Source: Leptobrachium leishanense (lineage: Eukaryota > Chordata > Amphibia > Anura > Megophryidae). From it: a DNA stretch of 64,000 nucleotides. The DNA is taken from positions 407,966,959 through 408,030,958 of the forward strand of contig CM019063.1 in assembly GCA_009667805.1 (NCBI GenBank), read 5' to 3'. A model generated the notes under the pieces. It ran no database searches. It was not told where the DNA came from and was given only the letters and a program-made list of their open reading frames with translations. Position numbers and translations under genes: made by a program. The number at the start of each line of letters is the position of its first letter. Within the stretch, counting starts at the first letter, position 1. Below, piece after piece: positions 1 through 11,619 of the stretch.

Positions 1-524
1 TCCCTGTATCGACTGCTGACTTCCCGATGTCAGGGCACATCACCCGACTTTGCACAGTTTTAGCTCTTTGGGAATTATGCCCACAAGGCTAAAACTTTGG
101 GGGCACCTTCTGCAGCCCAAAAGCAACTGAATTTCTTTTGGTTTTGGGCTTCAGCTTCAGATATCTCGATATTAGGGCACCAGACGGTGCCTTTTGAAGC
201 TGGAGATATCTTGATCTTGGTAGTGAAGGGCTTAAGATGCAGGAGTATGGGGTAACTGGGTATGATTTGCCATGTGATGGAGGTGTAGATCAGTTTTATC
301 CTTTATGTGTTGGTACAGTTTTTTAAGCAAAAGCATTTTAATTACAGGTACTGGTTGGGATTTTGTTCTCTATAACCGCGGGTTTTCTTGGAGTAAAATA
401 ATTTAATGCCACCATCCAGTGGCAACTCTGGGAGCAATATATAGGGGGGTGTACATAAGATAACACAGTCAAAACTGGGGGGCACTAATAATTTTTGCCA
501 TTAAATCATACCACTGAAAAAAGC
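1..524. other. No recognisable gene or repeat
   Basis: I see no coding region, RNA gene or repeat end that I can name. The stretch is moderately AT-rich and carries some short self-complementary patches (for example the gatatc-containing segments near 158 and 206). Confidence 0.5.
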
Positions 525-527
525 TAA

Positions 528-1265
528 GGGTCACATTACAATCCTAGCATTAAAACGCGGGCGCAAGGGAGGAAAAACTGTGCCTGCAGTTTTCCCCCTT
601 GCGCCTGCATTTTAACGCTGGATTACAATGCAGGCGCAAAAAATGCTGCCTGCATTGTTTGCGGGCGCTACCACCCCGCGATGCTAGTGGCAGCTCTGAG
701 CAGAGCCACGAGCATCCACTCGATGAAGTCCATAGGACTCCATTGAGTTTCCCCCTGCCGGTCACTTGACCAGCCGGATCTCGCCTCGTGAGATCCGGCT
801 GGTCGGCGTAGTTATATGCAGGGAGAGACTGGGGGGACTTTTTCCTCCAGTCTTTCTCTGCTCCAGCCGGACGGAGGAAGTGGCTGGAGCCGCGGCCGTC
901 GCCGCAGGAGAGGAGGTGAGTATAGCATTCTGTTTTGGCTTTTTTAGGCTGGTGTTAACGGGTTCTGCAGAAGCGGAATCCGTTAACACCAAGTCCTGGC
1001 TCTAGTTAACTTTTTGCTAACCAGAGCCAGGCGTTAATCAGAGTTAGTAGATTGTAATACTAATGCTGATTAACACTTTGTGCTCCCTATACTTAACATG
1101 GGGAGCACAAAGTGCAGTAACCTCGCACTGAAAAGCACAAGGTACCAAACTCAAACGGGTTACTTAACCCGTTAGCGTTTGGATCGTAATATGCGGTAGA
1201 CACCGCAGCTAATGTTAATCACTCAAGTGAGCGTTAACGTTAATGTCAAGATTGTAATGTGGCCC
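528..1265. mobile_element. PIF/Harbinger-like MITE with a chain of hairpins
   Basis: The termini are inverted repeats: GGGTCACATTACAATC at the left and GATTGTAATGTGGCCC at the right, with one mismatch. TAA lies on both sides (525-527 and 1266-1268). A 3-bp TWA target duplication is typical of PIF/Harbinger elements. There is no transposase; the 738-bp interior is a run of short inverted repeats, for example the perfect 13-nt arms around 773-805, arms of about 12 nt at 950-993 and others up to 1112. The superfamily call is inferred from the target duplication. The reading frames on both strands here arise from the palindromes and are not genes. Confidence 0.75.
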
Positions 1266-1268
1266 TAA

Positions 1269-2053
1269 GTATATATACAGTAAATAAGATTCCAAAACCC
1301 CAGAGTAATGTGATGCAATGACACCTTTTTGGTTTACTAACCTTAAAGATAAATTCAATATTTTTTTTATTAGCTGCTATCCGGCAGTTTTCTTCAACGT
1401 CCGATAACTGCTTCAGCGACTCCAATTTTTGCAAAGTACGGTGACCATTCGCTACATAGGGAATTCACCATATTGTTGATGAAATTGATGATGCAGTTCT
1501 TTGAATTCCTGGGATGTGTAAATGACTTCTGCAATAATAAACTTTGTTATTTTCATTGTGGAGGCTTTTAATCTCATTTTTTGCCCTCCACCACAACTTA
1601 TATATTGTGTTTCTGTATAGTGATGGACAATAGTAGGCTGCTCAACCTAAAATGCCCGTACCTATTTTTACACTCATCCAGCAGCCGGGATTTTGAATTT
1701 CCCGGCTACCTGTTATCAGTGACATCATCCGCTCTGAGATCGCCCACGATAGTGAGCATTCTCATAGAGACAGTTGATGGTTCACACAGCTCCAATCCAT
1801 CATTCTGCGCAGGCGCTATGGAACGTGCAGACGTAAAGTGTGCAAGTCCAGAGTGATGCCAATTTGCCACAAGGACTTCCGGATTTGGAAGTAACTGGGC
1901 AGATGCTGTCAATTTGTTTAATGGCAAAATAAGTGCATTTTATTTTTAATAGAGTATTTATTGAAGCATGTGTTTGGAGCAAATCTGAAATGGCACTGGA
2001 TTAACGTGGGGAATTATAGTCCAAAGCACTGTGATGGAAGATACAAACTATTT
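1269..2053. other. No recognisable gene
   Basis: Short reading frames only, with no splice-flanked exon or repeat terminus that I recognise. Confidence 0.45.
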
Positions 2054-2192
2054 CAGGGGTCAGTAACCATGGCCCTACTGATGTTTGAAACTACATTTCC
2101 CTTGAGTCTCCACTAACCTCATGAGTGGCTATCTACACATCATGGGAAATGTAGTTCCAAAACACATGGAGGAACATGGTTGCTGGTCCCTG
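2054..2192. mobile_element. Short hAT-like MITE
   Basis: The ends CAGGGGTCAGTAACCATG and (reverse complement of the right end) CAGGGACCAGCAACCATG form imperfect inverted repeats. Internal arms around AACTACATTTCCC / GGGAAATGTAGTT are also inverted. CAGGGGTC-type ends are common in hAT-derived MITEs. I could not find a clean 8-bp target duplication, so the class is inferred. Confidence 0.55.
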
Positions 2193-2202
2193 GCCTAAAC
2201 AT

Positions 2203-2863
2203 TAGTGATGGGCCGAACACCCCCGTGTTTGGTTCGCATTCAAACTCGAACACCCAAAAAAGTTCGACCGCGAACTCGAACACAATGCAAGACAATGGGG
2301 CTCGAACGTTCGAAAATTAAGGTCCCCTCCAAGAGGGCATATATGCAAGATATTGGCCATAAAAACTGTATGTGGGGTCCAGGTACTGCCCTGGGGGACA
2401 GTAAACAATGAAAAACAAATAAATAAAACAGTTTTTAACCCTTTCACTGCTGAGTGCTGAGCCATTTCACTGCTGTGCGCTGAGCTAATTATTACCGCTT
2501 TTGCTCATGTTTAAACGCGATTTGAAGCCATGGGAAATGTTTTATCACCAATGAGTGGGAAATGTTTGAGCAACAATGAGTGGGAAATGTTTGAGCAACA
2601 ATCAGTGGGAAATGTTTGACCAACAATCAGTGGGAAATATTCCCGTTTAAATTCAATATCTAATAAACTGTTTATTAATATATTCTGCAGTAAAGAGTCT
2701 CTTTATTTTTTCTATTTTTTTAGAATCTTTTAAGTATTTTTTTGAATTTTTTTAGAATTATTATTATTTTATTTTTTTTCGAAATTTCAGCAAACGTCCC
2801 GAAAAGTTCAAGCCGATGTTCGAATCGAACATCGAACTGATTCGAACCGGCAGCCCATCCCTA
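2203..2863. mobile_element. hAT-type non-autonomous element with perfect 8-bp TSD
   Basis: It starts TAGTGATGGGC and ends GCCCATCCCTA, an 11-bp inverted repeat with one mismatch. CTAAACAT directly flanks both ends (2195-2202 and 2864-2871), a perfect 8-bp duplication as expected for hAT. The interior has no transposase. It holds a fragment resembling one end of the TTAA-type MITEs (2437-2530), a 25-bp tandem repeat and an AT-rich module also found in other elements here (2640-2705). A related, truncated copy starts at 34,792. Confidence 0.85.
2533..2640. repeat. 25-bp tandem repeat, about four copies
   Basis: The unit is built around gtgggaaatgtttga followed by gcaacaat (or ccaacaat). It is repeated about four times with few changes inside the hAT-type element. 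Confidence 0.8.
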
Positions 2864-3016
2864 CTAAACATCCCTAAAACCAGCACTATAATACACAGAT
2901 TACTTTGTGGTGTTGTTGTAGGACATACAGTACATATATGCCAGGCACTAGTTGAACTGTACCTGGTCATCATACCCACTTACAGTAATTTTTTTTTATT
3001 TTTTTTAAAACTGTAA

Positions 3017-3442
3017 GGCTGGGGTCAGACTAACGCATTTTTAACGTGCGTTTCGGCGCACTTAACCACGGCCGCAGTAGCAGCAAATGACGGGCAATGA
3101 CGGCCAATATACAAAGTACGGCCGCACGAAAGTCCGGCCGCGTTGCGCAAGTGGAAAATGAACGCATTTTTTCAAGAACGCAGAACCGCTAGTACTGACG
3201 TACAGAGTGCGTTGCGTCCGCTAGTGGCATATTTGCATGATTAGGAGATGTCAGACACTGCTAATGTCCAGCCTACATAACGTCCAGACGCAAGAAGTGT
3301 TTTATTGACGATCCGTAAAAAATCACGCACGAAAATGCGCATCGTATGACCGTTTTCGCGCATTCTGTGAAAAAATACATCAATGCGTTCGGACGCACTT
3401 TGTGACAGTCGCTGCGAATAATGCGTTCGTTTGACCCTAGCC
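3017..3442. mobile_element. Harbinger-like MITE, subfamily A
   Basis: The termini are GGCTGGGGTCAGAC and GTTTGACCCTAGCC, inverted repeats with small differences. The flanks are TAA on the left and TTA on the right, so the 3-bp TWA target is not a perfect duplication here. It closely resembles the copies at 27,666 and 35,779 along its length. No protein is encoded. Confidence 0.75.
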
Positions 3443-3445
3443 TTA

Positions 3446-3945
3446 GTATACATTTCTAAAATACTGAGGTTTTATTTTTCTATGGTAGTTTAGAGATGGT
3501 TCTGGAATTAATCAATTATAAAATCAGGGCCCCTGTTCCAAGGTAACCAGAGCTGTTATGATCTTACCAGAGCCGTTATAGTGTATGGAGTTGATAGATT
3601 TACAACAGCATTGGTTACATTTACACCACCCTTGGTATAGGACCCCTGTGTTGTTTATGCCAATGGATCACTTTGAAAAGGCTCCTAAATGAAGTTAATT
3701 TGAAATAAATCATTGCTCTATGGAGATGGTCGCACGGTCAATGCCTCACCTACTGATTTTTAAGTCTAGTTTGATCCATATGATTCTGTTCAAATTTATT
3801 CCGATCAATTTAAAACTTAATATTTTGATTTCAAAAACAATAACCACGGCTTTCACCTAATTGTGACCTTACATATTCCCAAGAAAAAAAAGCGACAGGA
3901 AACAATAACCATTCCATAATACTAGATTTCTTTATTTGCACTTTA
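3446..3945. other. No recognisable gene
   Basis: AT-rich; nothing that I can assign. Confidence 0.45.
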
Positions 3946-4030
3946 TTTATTATTATTATTATTCTTTATTTATGAAGCGCCAGCATATTCTGCAGCGCTG
4001 TACAATGGGCACAATATAGACAGGGTTACA
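3946..4030 (-). mobile_element. L2/CR1-like LINE 3' end fragment
   Basis: An ATT microsatellite runs into ctttatttatgaagcgccag and then gcagcgctgtacaa. This is the reverse complement of the LINE 3' ends at 8,560-8,616 and 38,160-38,240. Only the tail is present, a heavily 5'-truncated copy. Confidence 0.75.
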
Positions 4031-4072
4031 TGTCTTTAGGGTAAAACACAAAATTACACTTTCAGGGTTATT

Positions 4073-4244
4073 CAGAGAGAGGTGAAAAGCAGGAGAATGA
4101 CTGAAGAATGGAAAATTCTAGGTCAAAATAGCCGATTTGGACAGAGAGATAAATGGGAGAATTTTTCTGGTTTGGCTATTTCTACCTAGAATTTTCCATT
4201 CTCCAGTCATTCTCCTGCTTTTCACCTCTCTCTGAATAACCCTG
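4073..4244. mobile_element. Fold-back MITE (CAGGGTTATTC family)
   Basis: The 172-bp element is almost one palindrome: CAGGGTTATTCAGAGAGAGG at the left and its complement at the right, with arms of about 80 bp around a short centre near 4,150. TTT flanks both ends, a possible 3-bp duplication. Related copies are at 12,401, 16,759 and 53,364. It codes for nothing. Confidence 0.8.
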
Positions 4245-5568
4245 TTTATGTTTGTTATCATGGAGTTTACATCCTCAATGTCAAAACTGCTCAGCTCACT
4301 GTATACTAATGGAAGACACTTCTGAAACAATGTATTCAGGAAATATTGATTTCTTTAATGTATAAAAACAATGAACTTGCATAAACATGCCTTCTAATGC
4401 ATTGAAACCATAAGCATGTGAAATTGCCTCATTCAACCAAGTTCAGAATTTACATTTGTTGACCTTATTACAAAAGATAAGACATTTAGAAAATATCATT
4501 TTTTTTTAAAAAATTCCAAGCAAATGGCAAAGCAGAAAAAAGGAATAACATTACATAGAATTCATTCCTCTGTTTCCCTCCAATGGCATATTATTTGATT
4601 GCTTTACCTTTTGCTTTACATTCCATTCTTTCTCATACTGAAGAATGACTATTTCATTTCCTTAGATGGCTCATTGACTAAGCAGAGAAAAAAATCTTAT
4701 TGCAGCTGAAATAGAGAAAAAAAAAAGAAAAGCTATGTTCCTTTTTTCCTACAGAGTCTGTTTTCCTCCAGAAGGTCAATCCTGAAACAATTATGACGTT
4801 TATCAGTGATAACAGCAACATACACCATGGGCAGTAATGATGTTGGTAGCTGATACACATGCAACCTGTTGCTAACTGAGAAGCTGTGTCATCCTACATT
4901 GTCTCCTCATTCTAAGGGGCTGCAGTGTGGCATGTGGATGGATTGAAGACTTGGCATATGGGACACGACTAATAGATGTGATGATGGGCATGTGCATCTT
5001 GGTGACTCCTTCTGGTTCCTCCTTGCCAGATTTCATCACTGCTGTCTAGTCTAATCTATTGAATTCTTAGTAAAGTTTACAGCTGCAAAACACTGAAAAA
5101 AAGAAAAAAAATCTGTACCAGAGGAAAGCATTTCACATTTCAGTTTGATAATCCTGCCACCTAGTTTTCCAAGCCATTAATTGCTTCAGGGAGCTGCTGT
5201 GTGGACTTGGACTTTTTCAGTATATACAGATCGTGAAGCAACAGGGGATTGATCCTTGAGAGGTGCTGGAGGTGTATGTTACAGGTTTTGTTTTCTCGGT
5301 GACAGAAGATACATGTAGAATGGTCTGCATGAAGCACAGCATCAGATCTCCTGTTATCTTCTACCTGCCTCTTTGGAGGTAGCTGGAGGTGCCTTCCTGT
5401 ATCTTGCATCATTTCACAGAAGGAAAAGGGTGGGCTTACCTTGAGGAGCTGCAGAGAAGGTGGTCTTGCACATCCTGACCAGTGGCACAAGGGCAAGCCA
5501 ACTCTTGAAAGGGCTGCCTGCAAACGAAAAGGGGGATATTGAGAAGCACAGCCACTTACTTCATCGAC
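4245..5568. other. No recognised repeat; upstream of candidate exon
   Basis: Largely free of repeats. Nothing here is clearly a promoter, although 5,160-5,568 could be 5' untranslated sequence if the exon at 5,569 is real. A 120-aa minus-strand frame at 5,161-5,523 has no family features and I do not call it. Confidence 0.4.
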
Positions 5569-5659
5569 ATGGAGATGCAGGAGGAAGGTATCTCTGAATT
5601 AGCTCAGAATCTCATCTCTGTGAAGGAAGAGGAGCATGGTGGTGTCAAGGAGACTGCAG
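5569..5659 (+). CDS. Candidate first coding exon of an unidentified gene
   Basis: An ATG in an acceptable context (gacATGG) opens a 30-codon frame, beginning MEMQEEGISE and ending VKETA, that runs to a GCAG|GTTAGC splice donor at 5,659/5,660; an in-frame TAG follows in the intron. The frame is also open upstream of this ATG, so the start is not certain. The exon ends in phase 1. It joins in frame to the 45-nt segment at 18,026-18,070, which has strong splice sites and starts in the matching phase. The peptide is rich in Glu and Ser with no domain that I recognise, and I cannot name the gene. The phase agreement is the main support. It could still be chance, because donor-like sites are common. 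Confidence 0.4.
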
Positions 5660-7789
5660 GTTAGCTCTAGTACTAGGATAACATGTATCACTATAGCATG
5701 ATGTTATGTTTGTATGTTCTGTGTGAGTTATTTAACTATGTTTCCTGTGTGCTGGGGTCTGAGCATGCTGCCCTGCAATGCTCTACACACAGACAGTGCT
5801 GTTCCCATACACAGGGAAGGGAAGTGCAGGTGCTTTGTGATTGTGAAACCTTGTATTCTATACATAGCAGCATGTATTGCTGGATGAGTACTTTTTAACC
5901 CTCTGAGAGCTATGGAGTATAAAGAGATGCCGTTCTGTTTCCTGGGATACCATGGGGTTTTAAGGGCGATACAGAACCCACTTGATGTTTTTATTTAACC
6001 CTTTTGTTCCCTGAATGGTGAGGATTGATTGTCTACTGAATGCATAGTGATGCTGCAAACAACAAAATGCCTCCAGACATCAGAGGTTGGCAAATCTGCC
6101 AAGGTAATGCAGCACTGCAACTCTCATTATGCTTTGTCACCTTCAAGGCTGGCAACCTATCATGGCAAGTTGTATTTACAAACCTTGATGTGGAGGTATC
6201 TTTTTGGACACACACCTACCTGTCACTGTGCTCTAATTATTTTGACAGCTACTCCTTGATAACAGATACATTAGAGTTTGTTATAGTTTATGGGGACATC
6301 ATCCTGGTATAAACTTTGTAGATTTATCAAATCATTTCACCTTGTATTGTTGAAGCACAGACATACAGAACTGCATTAAATGTCCACTGGAATATATATA
6401 TATTTTTTTTTTCAAGGGGGAATAATATATGTATATGTATGATTATATGACTATACAATAGAGGTCTGCATGGGATAACCCAATAAATCTGCAGCAACTG
6501 TGATACTATCACCTGTAAGTGGCTCATCAAGCCTTTTTGCTCAGAACAATTATAATAGAAAAATAACCTCCTGGGTGGTGTGTTTTATTAAAAAAAAGTG
6601 AAAAAAGTAAAAAAAATCTGTTTATATTAACATTGCTTTGTTGCATCCTAAGATAATGCAATTTGGTACTCTACCGCCACATTAACAGAACATCTAATCA
6701 TCCAGACCAGAATGGGTATTCATATGGTACATAAAGTCCCTGAAGCCAAAGGGTTAATTGTAGAGCTCTTTTAATTTTGCTTCCTGGAGCAATTTCTTCA
6801 GTTTGGTCCCAGCTCTGCTGTTATCAGAGTCCACAGTACCCGCAGTATGTCTTGGGGACCTATATAACAAGCATGATTTTACAGGAAGCTGTGTCATAAT
6901 AAGCGCTATAGTGTAGGTAGTAATCCAATAAACCTTTACCAGAGTTTTGCCCAGTCCGGATGCTGAGTTCAGTACAGCTTTCTGTGGTATTCAGCTTATC
7001 CTGTCTTCTGAAAACCCAATTTGTCACAGCCATGATCAGCATAGATTTCTGTGACCTTTTCTAACCTGATTAGTAATGTAACCCTGAAACAGACACATTT
7101 TCTAAAAGCCAGGCATCTATGTGAAGATGATGCTGGTCACAGTCCTGTTTCGCAGCTAGTGCTGGTAAAATAGATGTGATAGTGTTTGGCAGCTTTTATA
7201 AAGCCTGTTTCGGCGTTTGATTATTTTACAAGTGGTTTCTTTTTCCACTGGCGTGTGTGACTAACTAGAGGTAATTCTTTTTTTTTCCCCTCCGACACAT
7301 TTACTGTATCTTTCTCTTTCACATTTTGTTTTAATTCTTTAGTCCCATCCTATCCAGTGTCCATAGCAACACACTTTGGCAGCTGGAAACAAGCATCAAG
7401 CTACAGGGCCCAACACTATTGAATTTGGTATGGACTCTGCACAAGCAATCTGGACCTTTTTGTCCAGTTGTTGTCTAGCATTGATTTTTTTTTTCTGTGG
7501 GATGCCCTGCATCTTATCTGCCGATTCTATCCCTTGTTATTATTACTGTATAAAATAGGATTTTATAGAAGTTCAGTCCATACCTGTTTCTTAACCCTTT
7601 CTCTACCAAGCACTTTTTGTTGGATGGGATACAATCACAGCTTTTATTTCAAGCATGGCATAGGAAGTTAACAATCTAATTCTAAACTAAATTTTTGAAC
7701 AGAGTTTGCTGTTCTAAAATCGTTAAAAATTAATATAACGTTTTCTCATTTTTAACTTTACCCTTTCCTCTCTTTTTTTTCCCTTCACC
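5660..7789 (+). other. Candidate intron, no recognised repeat
   Basis: AT-rich, apparently single-copy sequence with short frames only. If both candidate exons are real, this is the start of a 12.4-kb intron (5,660-18,025) that holds the elements listed up to 17.6 kb. Confidence 0.4.
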
Positions 7790-8616
7790 CCCCACATCCA
7801 GTCTCTTTCCTCCTCCTGCCGCTACCAATTACGTAATATTTCCAGAATTTAGCCTTTTCTTACCTCTGAGCTGACACCACAAAGCAACTCATCCACGTTT
7901 TTGTAATCTCCCGACTTGACTATTGTAATAATCTTCTATCTGGCCTCCCTCTCTCCCACCTCTCCCCCTCTACAATCCATTCTAAATGCCTCTGCCAGGC
8001 TCATCCACCTCACCCACCGCTCTGCCACTCCTCTCTGCAAATCCGTTCACAGGCTCCCTATCCACTGCAGAATTAAATTCAAAATCCTTTCCCTGACCTA
8101 CAAAACCCTCACTAACTTAGCTCCCCACTACCTGTCCTCATTAATCACCAAATACACCCCAGCCTGCTCCATAAGGTCAAACAGTGACCTGCACCTATCT
8201 TCTCCCCGCATCACCTCTTCCCATGTGAGACTGCAAGATTTCTCACACGCGGCCCCCATCCTCTGGCACGCTCTCTCTCGTACTGTCAGACTTTCCCTTA
8301 GTTTCTCTTCCTTCAAACGTTCTCGCAAGACATTCCTATTCAGGCAAGCCTACCACCCGACTCACTCACCCTCCGCCTACCCCACCGACTCACACCTCAC
8401 TGCAACCAACCGGTCCATCACTCTCACCTTGCAGTTTTATCCTCCTGTTTCCACCCCCAACTCTTCTACATTGTAAGTTCCCACGTAAATGGGACCCTCG
8501 TTTCCTCCTGTACTGATTTGTCAAATGTCGGTCGATCTCAATGTTGTCTATATTGTGCCCATTGTTCAGCGCTGCAGAATATGCTGGCAATATACAGTAT
8601 AAAGAATAATAATAAT
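7790..8616 (+). pseudogene. L2/CR1-like LINE, 3' fragment
   Basis: This is the C-terminal part of the same polyprotein seen intact at 47,489-50,680. The frame from 7,916 reads [18 protein letters not shown], then [19 protein letters not shown] and further matching segments to the end of the protein. Homology starts earlier, near 7,790 ([20 protein letters not shown] codons), in a broken frame. The 3' part carries the gttcagcgctgcagaatatg tail and ends in an AAT microsatellite. The endonuclease and catalytic reverse transcriptase core are missing, so it is a dead 5'-truncated insertion. Confidence 0.85.
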
Positions 8617-8932
8617 ATCTTTCATTAATTTGTTTATCCGTAACAGAAATATTGTTGGAATGAATGATTCTAAACTCTAGATGGTGTCCCTTATCGTACA
8701 CAATTTCACATGGGGTCTGCATTATCAGCATACAAGCAGAAACGGCCTTTGTGTCAAATACTGGAACTTTCATGCAGACAAATAAGAAAAAAAATACATA
8801 TCCTTCTTATGGAAGATTGTAGTGATCATAATGAGATTATAAGCAATTCAGATCCCAAAAAAAACAATAGAATTTAAAAATAATATCTGTATCTGACATG
8901 ATTCCCCAATATGGAAATTGCAGTAACTCTTT
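8617..8932. other. No recognisable feature
   Basis: AT-rich spacer between the LINE tail and the next element. Confidence 0.45.
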
Positions 8933-9797
8933 CAGGGTAATTCAAAGAGATTCGAAAAGTCACCGCACGTTCGGTGACTTTTCGTTCTCTTCAATTCGGT
9001 TCCTTTTGCTGATCCCATTTCGGTGACCCTGCGGTGTATTCAGCAAGCACCACAGGGTCCCCCAATTGCAGGGAAAAGCTACCGCAAACCCGACGAAAAC
9101 AAACCGCAAAACCCAGCGAATGCACGCCGAAAACCCCGCAAAAACATCTGGATTAACCTGCCGAAAACCACGGAAAAACCCGAGCAGGAGCCAATCACCC
9201 GCAGCAAAGCCGCCGGAAAAAGCCGAGAAAGCCAAGACCGCAGACAGAGTGAAGTGAATAAATTAGGAAAACAGTTTGCATGAATGTTTGAAAAGTGAAA
9301 CACTGTTTGCAAGAAGCTACTGAGCGAAAATGTCTGAAATTTACATATGAGGTACAGGGAATGATAATAAAAAGGGCTGTTACAGAAAAAATAAGTAAAG
9401 TTAAAAAAAAAAAATCTGACTTTTAAAAAAAATTAAGAAAAATGCTTAAAATATCCTAAAAAATCTATAAATAAAGAGACTCTTTACTGCAGAATTTTAT
9501 AATGAACGGTTTATTAGATATTGAATTAAAACGGGAATATTTTTAACATTGAAGCCTATGGGATTCTCCTGAATAAATTTGCCGAATTAAACCACCGAAT
9601 GGCAGGGCATTTCGGGAACCTTTCACTGCTGGTTTGTGTTATCTGAATAGCCGAAGCAGTGGTTTTTCATGGGGTTTTCACTGCCCTCGAACTGCCTGCT
9701 CTCTGGATAGCCGAATGGCCAAGAAAGGTAACCGAACGCTGATTTTCAGCGTTTAGTTACCTTTCTCAAGCAATTCGGATCTCTTTGAATAACCCTG
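8933..9797. mobile_element. Non-autonomous TIR element (CAGGGTTATTC family)
   Basis: The left end CAGGGTAATTCAAAGAGATT and the right end, read inversely as CAGGGTTATTCAAAGAGATC, are about 24-bp inverted repeats. TTT flanks both sides, as for the element at 4,073. Inside is a perfect GAAAAGTCACCG / CGGTGACTTTTC hairpin (8,954-8,984) and, at about 9,440-9,570, an AT-rich module also present in the hAT-type element at 33.3 kb. No transposase. The superfamily is unresolved. Confidence 0.7.
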
Positions 9798-9835
9798 TTT
9801 GTTTTTGTACTAAATGGGGATTTTGGGTTTGGGTC

Positions 9836-10899
9836 GAAATCCCTACAACCAGGTTCCCTAATGCCAAATCCCGACGGCCAACGTTCAGACTTAACAAGTG
9901 CCGGAAATACCAAGTTCCCTACACAGACAACTCCCTGACGGACAACTTCCAGACATCCAAAATCCCAGCGGCTAACCCTAACCCTACACCCTAACCCCCT
10001 AAACCAAGCCCTAACCCCTCTAAACCTATCCCTAACCCCCTAAACCTAGCCTTAAACCCTAACTGCCTAAACCTAGCACTAACCCATACCCCCTAAACTT
10101 AGCCCTAACCCTAACCCCACTAAACCTAGCCCTAACCCTAGCCCCCTAAACCTAGCCCTAACCCTTACCCCCTAAACCTAGCCCTAACCCTAACCCCCCT
10201 AAACCTCGCCCAAAACCCCTAAACCTAGCCCGAACCACCTAAACCTAGCCCTAACCCTAACTGCCTAAACCTAGCTCTAACCATAACCCCCTAAACCTAA
10301 CCCCCTAAACCTAGCCCCAACCCTAACCCCACTAAACCTAGCCCTAACCCTAGCCCCCTAAACCTAGCCCTAACCCCCTAAACCTAGCCCTAACCCCCTA
10401 AACCCCTAAACCTAGCCCTAACCCCCTAAACCTAGCCCTAACCCTAACTGCCTAAACCTAGCCCTAACCCTAACCCCCTAAACCTAGCCCTAGCCCTAAC
10501 CCCCCTAAACCTCGCCCTAAACCTCCAAACCTAGCCCTAACCCTAACTGCCTAAACCTAGCCCTAACCCCCTAAACCTAGCCCTAAACCTAGCCCTAACC
10601 CTAGCCCCCTAAACCTAGCCCTAACCCTAACCCCCTAAACCTAGCCCTAACCCTAACCCCCTAAACCTCGCCCTAAACCTCTAAACCTAGCCCTAACCCC
10701 CTAAACCTAGCCCTAACCCTAACTCCCTAAACCTAACCATAACCCCTAAGCCTAAACCTAACTCCCTAAGGGTTAGGGTGTTAGTATTAGGGTTAGCCAC
10801 TGGGATTTTGGATGTCTGGAAGTTGGCCCTGTAGGGAATTTGGTATGTCCGGCACTGTCAGGATGTTGGCATTAGGGAACCTGGTTGTAGGGATTTTGT
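9836..10899. mobile_element. Fold-back element with telomere-like core
   Basis: The left arm (about 9,836-9,985) and right arm (about 10,769-10,899) are inverted copies of each other. Shared stretches include CCCTACAACCAGGTTCCCTA, CTTCCAGACATCCAAAATCC and CTAACCCTAA. The left arm has about 20 extra bases. Between the arms lies the CCCTAA-type array. No target duplication is clear and no protein is encoded. Confidence 0.75.
9973..10790. repeat. Telomere-like CCCTAA/ACCTAG array
   Basis: About 800 bp built from the hexamers CCCTAA, CCCTAA-C and ACCTAG, often as ccctaaacctagccctaacc with variants. CCCTAA is the vertebrate telomere hexamer, but pure runs are short and the array is interstitial and degenerate. 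It is therefore a telomere-like minisatellite and not a chromosome end. Confidence 0.9.
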
Positions 10900-11169
10900 C
10901 CAGCACCCGGGTATTTTCATTCACTACAGGGAGCACCGAATTGGCCAAGAAAATGCACCGAATTGTGAATTTCCCCGTACTGTGCAATTTTGTGACCATT
11001 CAGCTATACAAAAAGCTGGCAATTCGACAAATATTGGCGAATTGCCAGCGAAATACTGTGCAATTTGGCGTCAGTGAAACTCCCCATAGAGATGTAATGG
11101 TTAATCTATGCAGGGAATGCCAAAGAGCAGGGAAATGTCAGTGAAATGCCGTGATTTTCAATGATTTAA
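10900..11169. mobile_element. Remnant of an 'accgaatt' TIR-family element
   Basis: It contains repeated gcaccgaattg and gcgaattgcc motifs like those at 22,110-22,260. It probably belongs to the CAGGGTTATTC family. Ends were not resolved. Confidence 0.4.
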
Positions 11170-11619
11170 GGCTAGGGTCAGACGAATGTGATTTCTACAG
11201 ACTGTGCGTCCGTGCAGTACGGACGTACGTTAGTACGGAAGACGCAGTAGTGGCCACACAGTCCGTTTATTCACTGACGTATATATTTTGACGGATGTAG
11301 CAGGGAAAATAAATTAAAATGCAAAACCATTTTGTCCGTCAAAAATGCTGGACCTATAAATGCAGTCCGTCTGACTACATTCCATCACTCACACACAAAG
11401 CTATGCGGACGTTGTGGACGCAGCGCACTTTGTGCGGCCTTTCTATGGGTTGTACGTTCTTGCCTAACTTGCGTCCGTTTGCCGCAGCCGTTGTGCGTCC
11501 GCAGTTCAGTGCGGACGTACTTCATTTGTGGGACTCCATTGGCCTTTATGTCAAGCTATCACAGACATACTTTTGTGCGCCATCACGGACGTGAACGCTG
11601 CGCTCTTCTGAACGGAGCC
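11170..11619. mobile_element. Harbinger-like MITE, subfamily B
   Basis: It starts GGCTAGGGTCAGACGAA after a TAA. The interior matches the copy at 54,555 in inverse orientation (tccgtcaaaaatgctggac, cacaaagctatgcggacg). The right terminus is decayed (ctcttctgaacggagcc), so the target duplication cannot be read. Confidence 0.7.

Noticed and set aside
550..1005. Overlapping 71-79-codon frames on both strands
   Set aside because: They mirror each other because the DNA is palindromic within the MITE.
5161..5523. 120-codon minus-strand frame
   Set aside because: No recognisable domain, no repeat relation and no splice or promoter support; length is within chance for this composition.
9973..10790. 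Chromosome end (true telomere)
   Set aside because: The array is interstitial, degenerate, includes many ACCTAG units and is flanked on both sides by transposon sequence.
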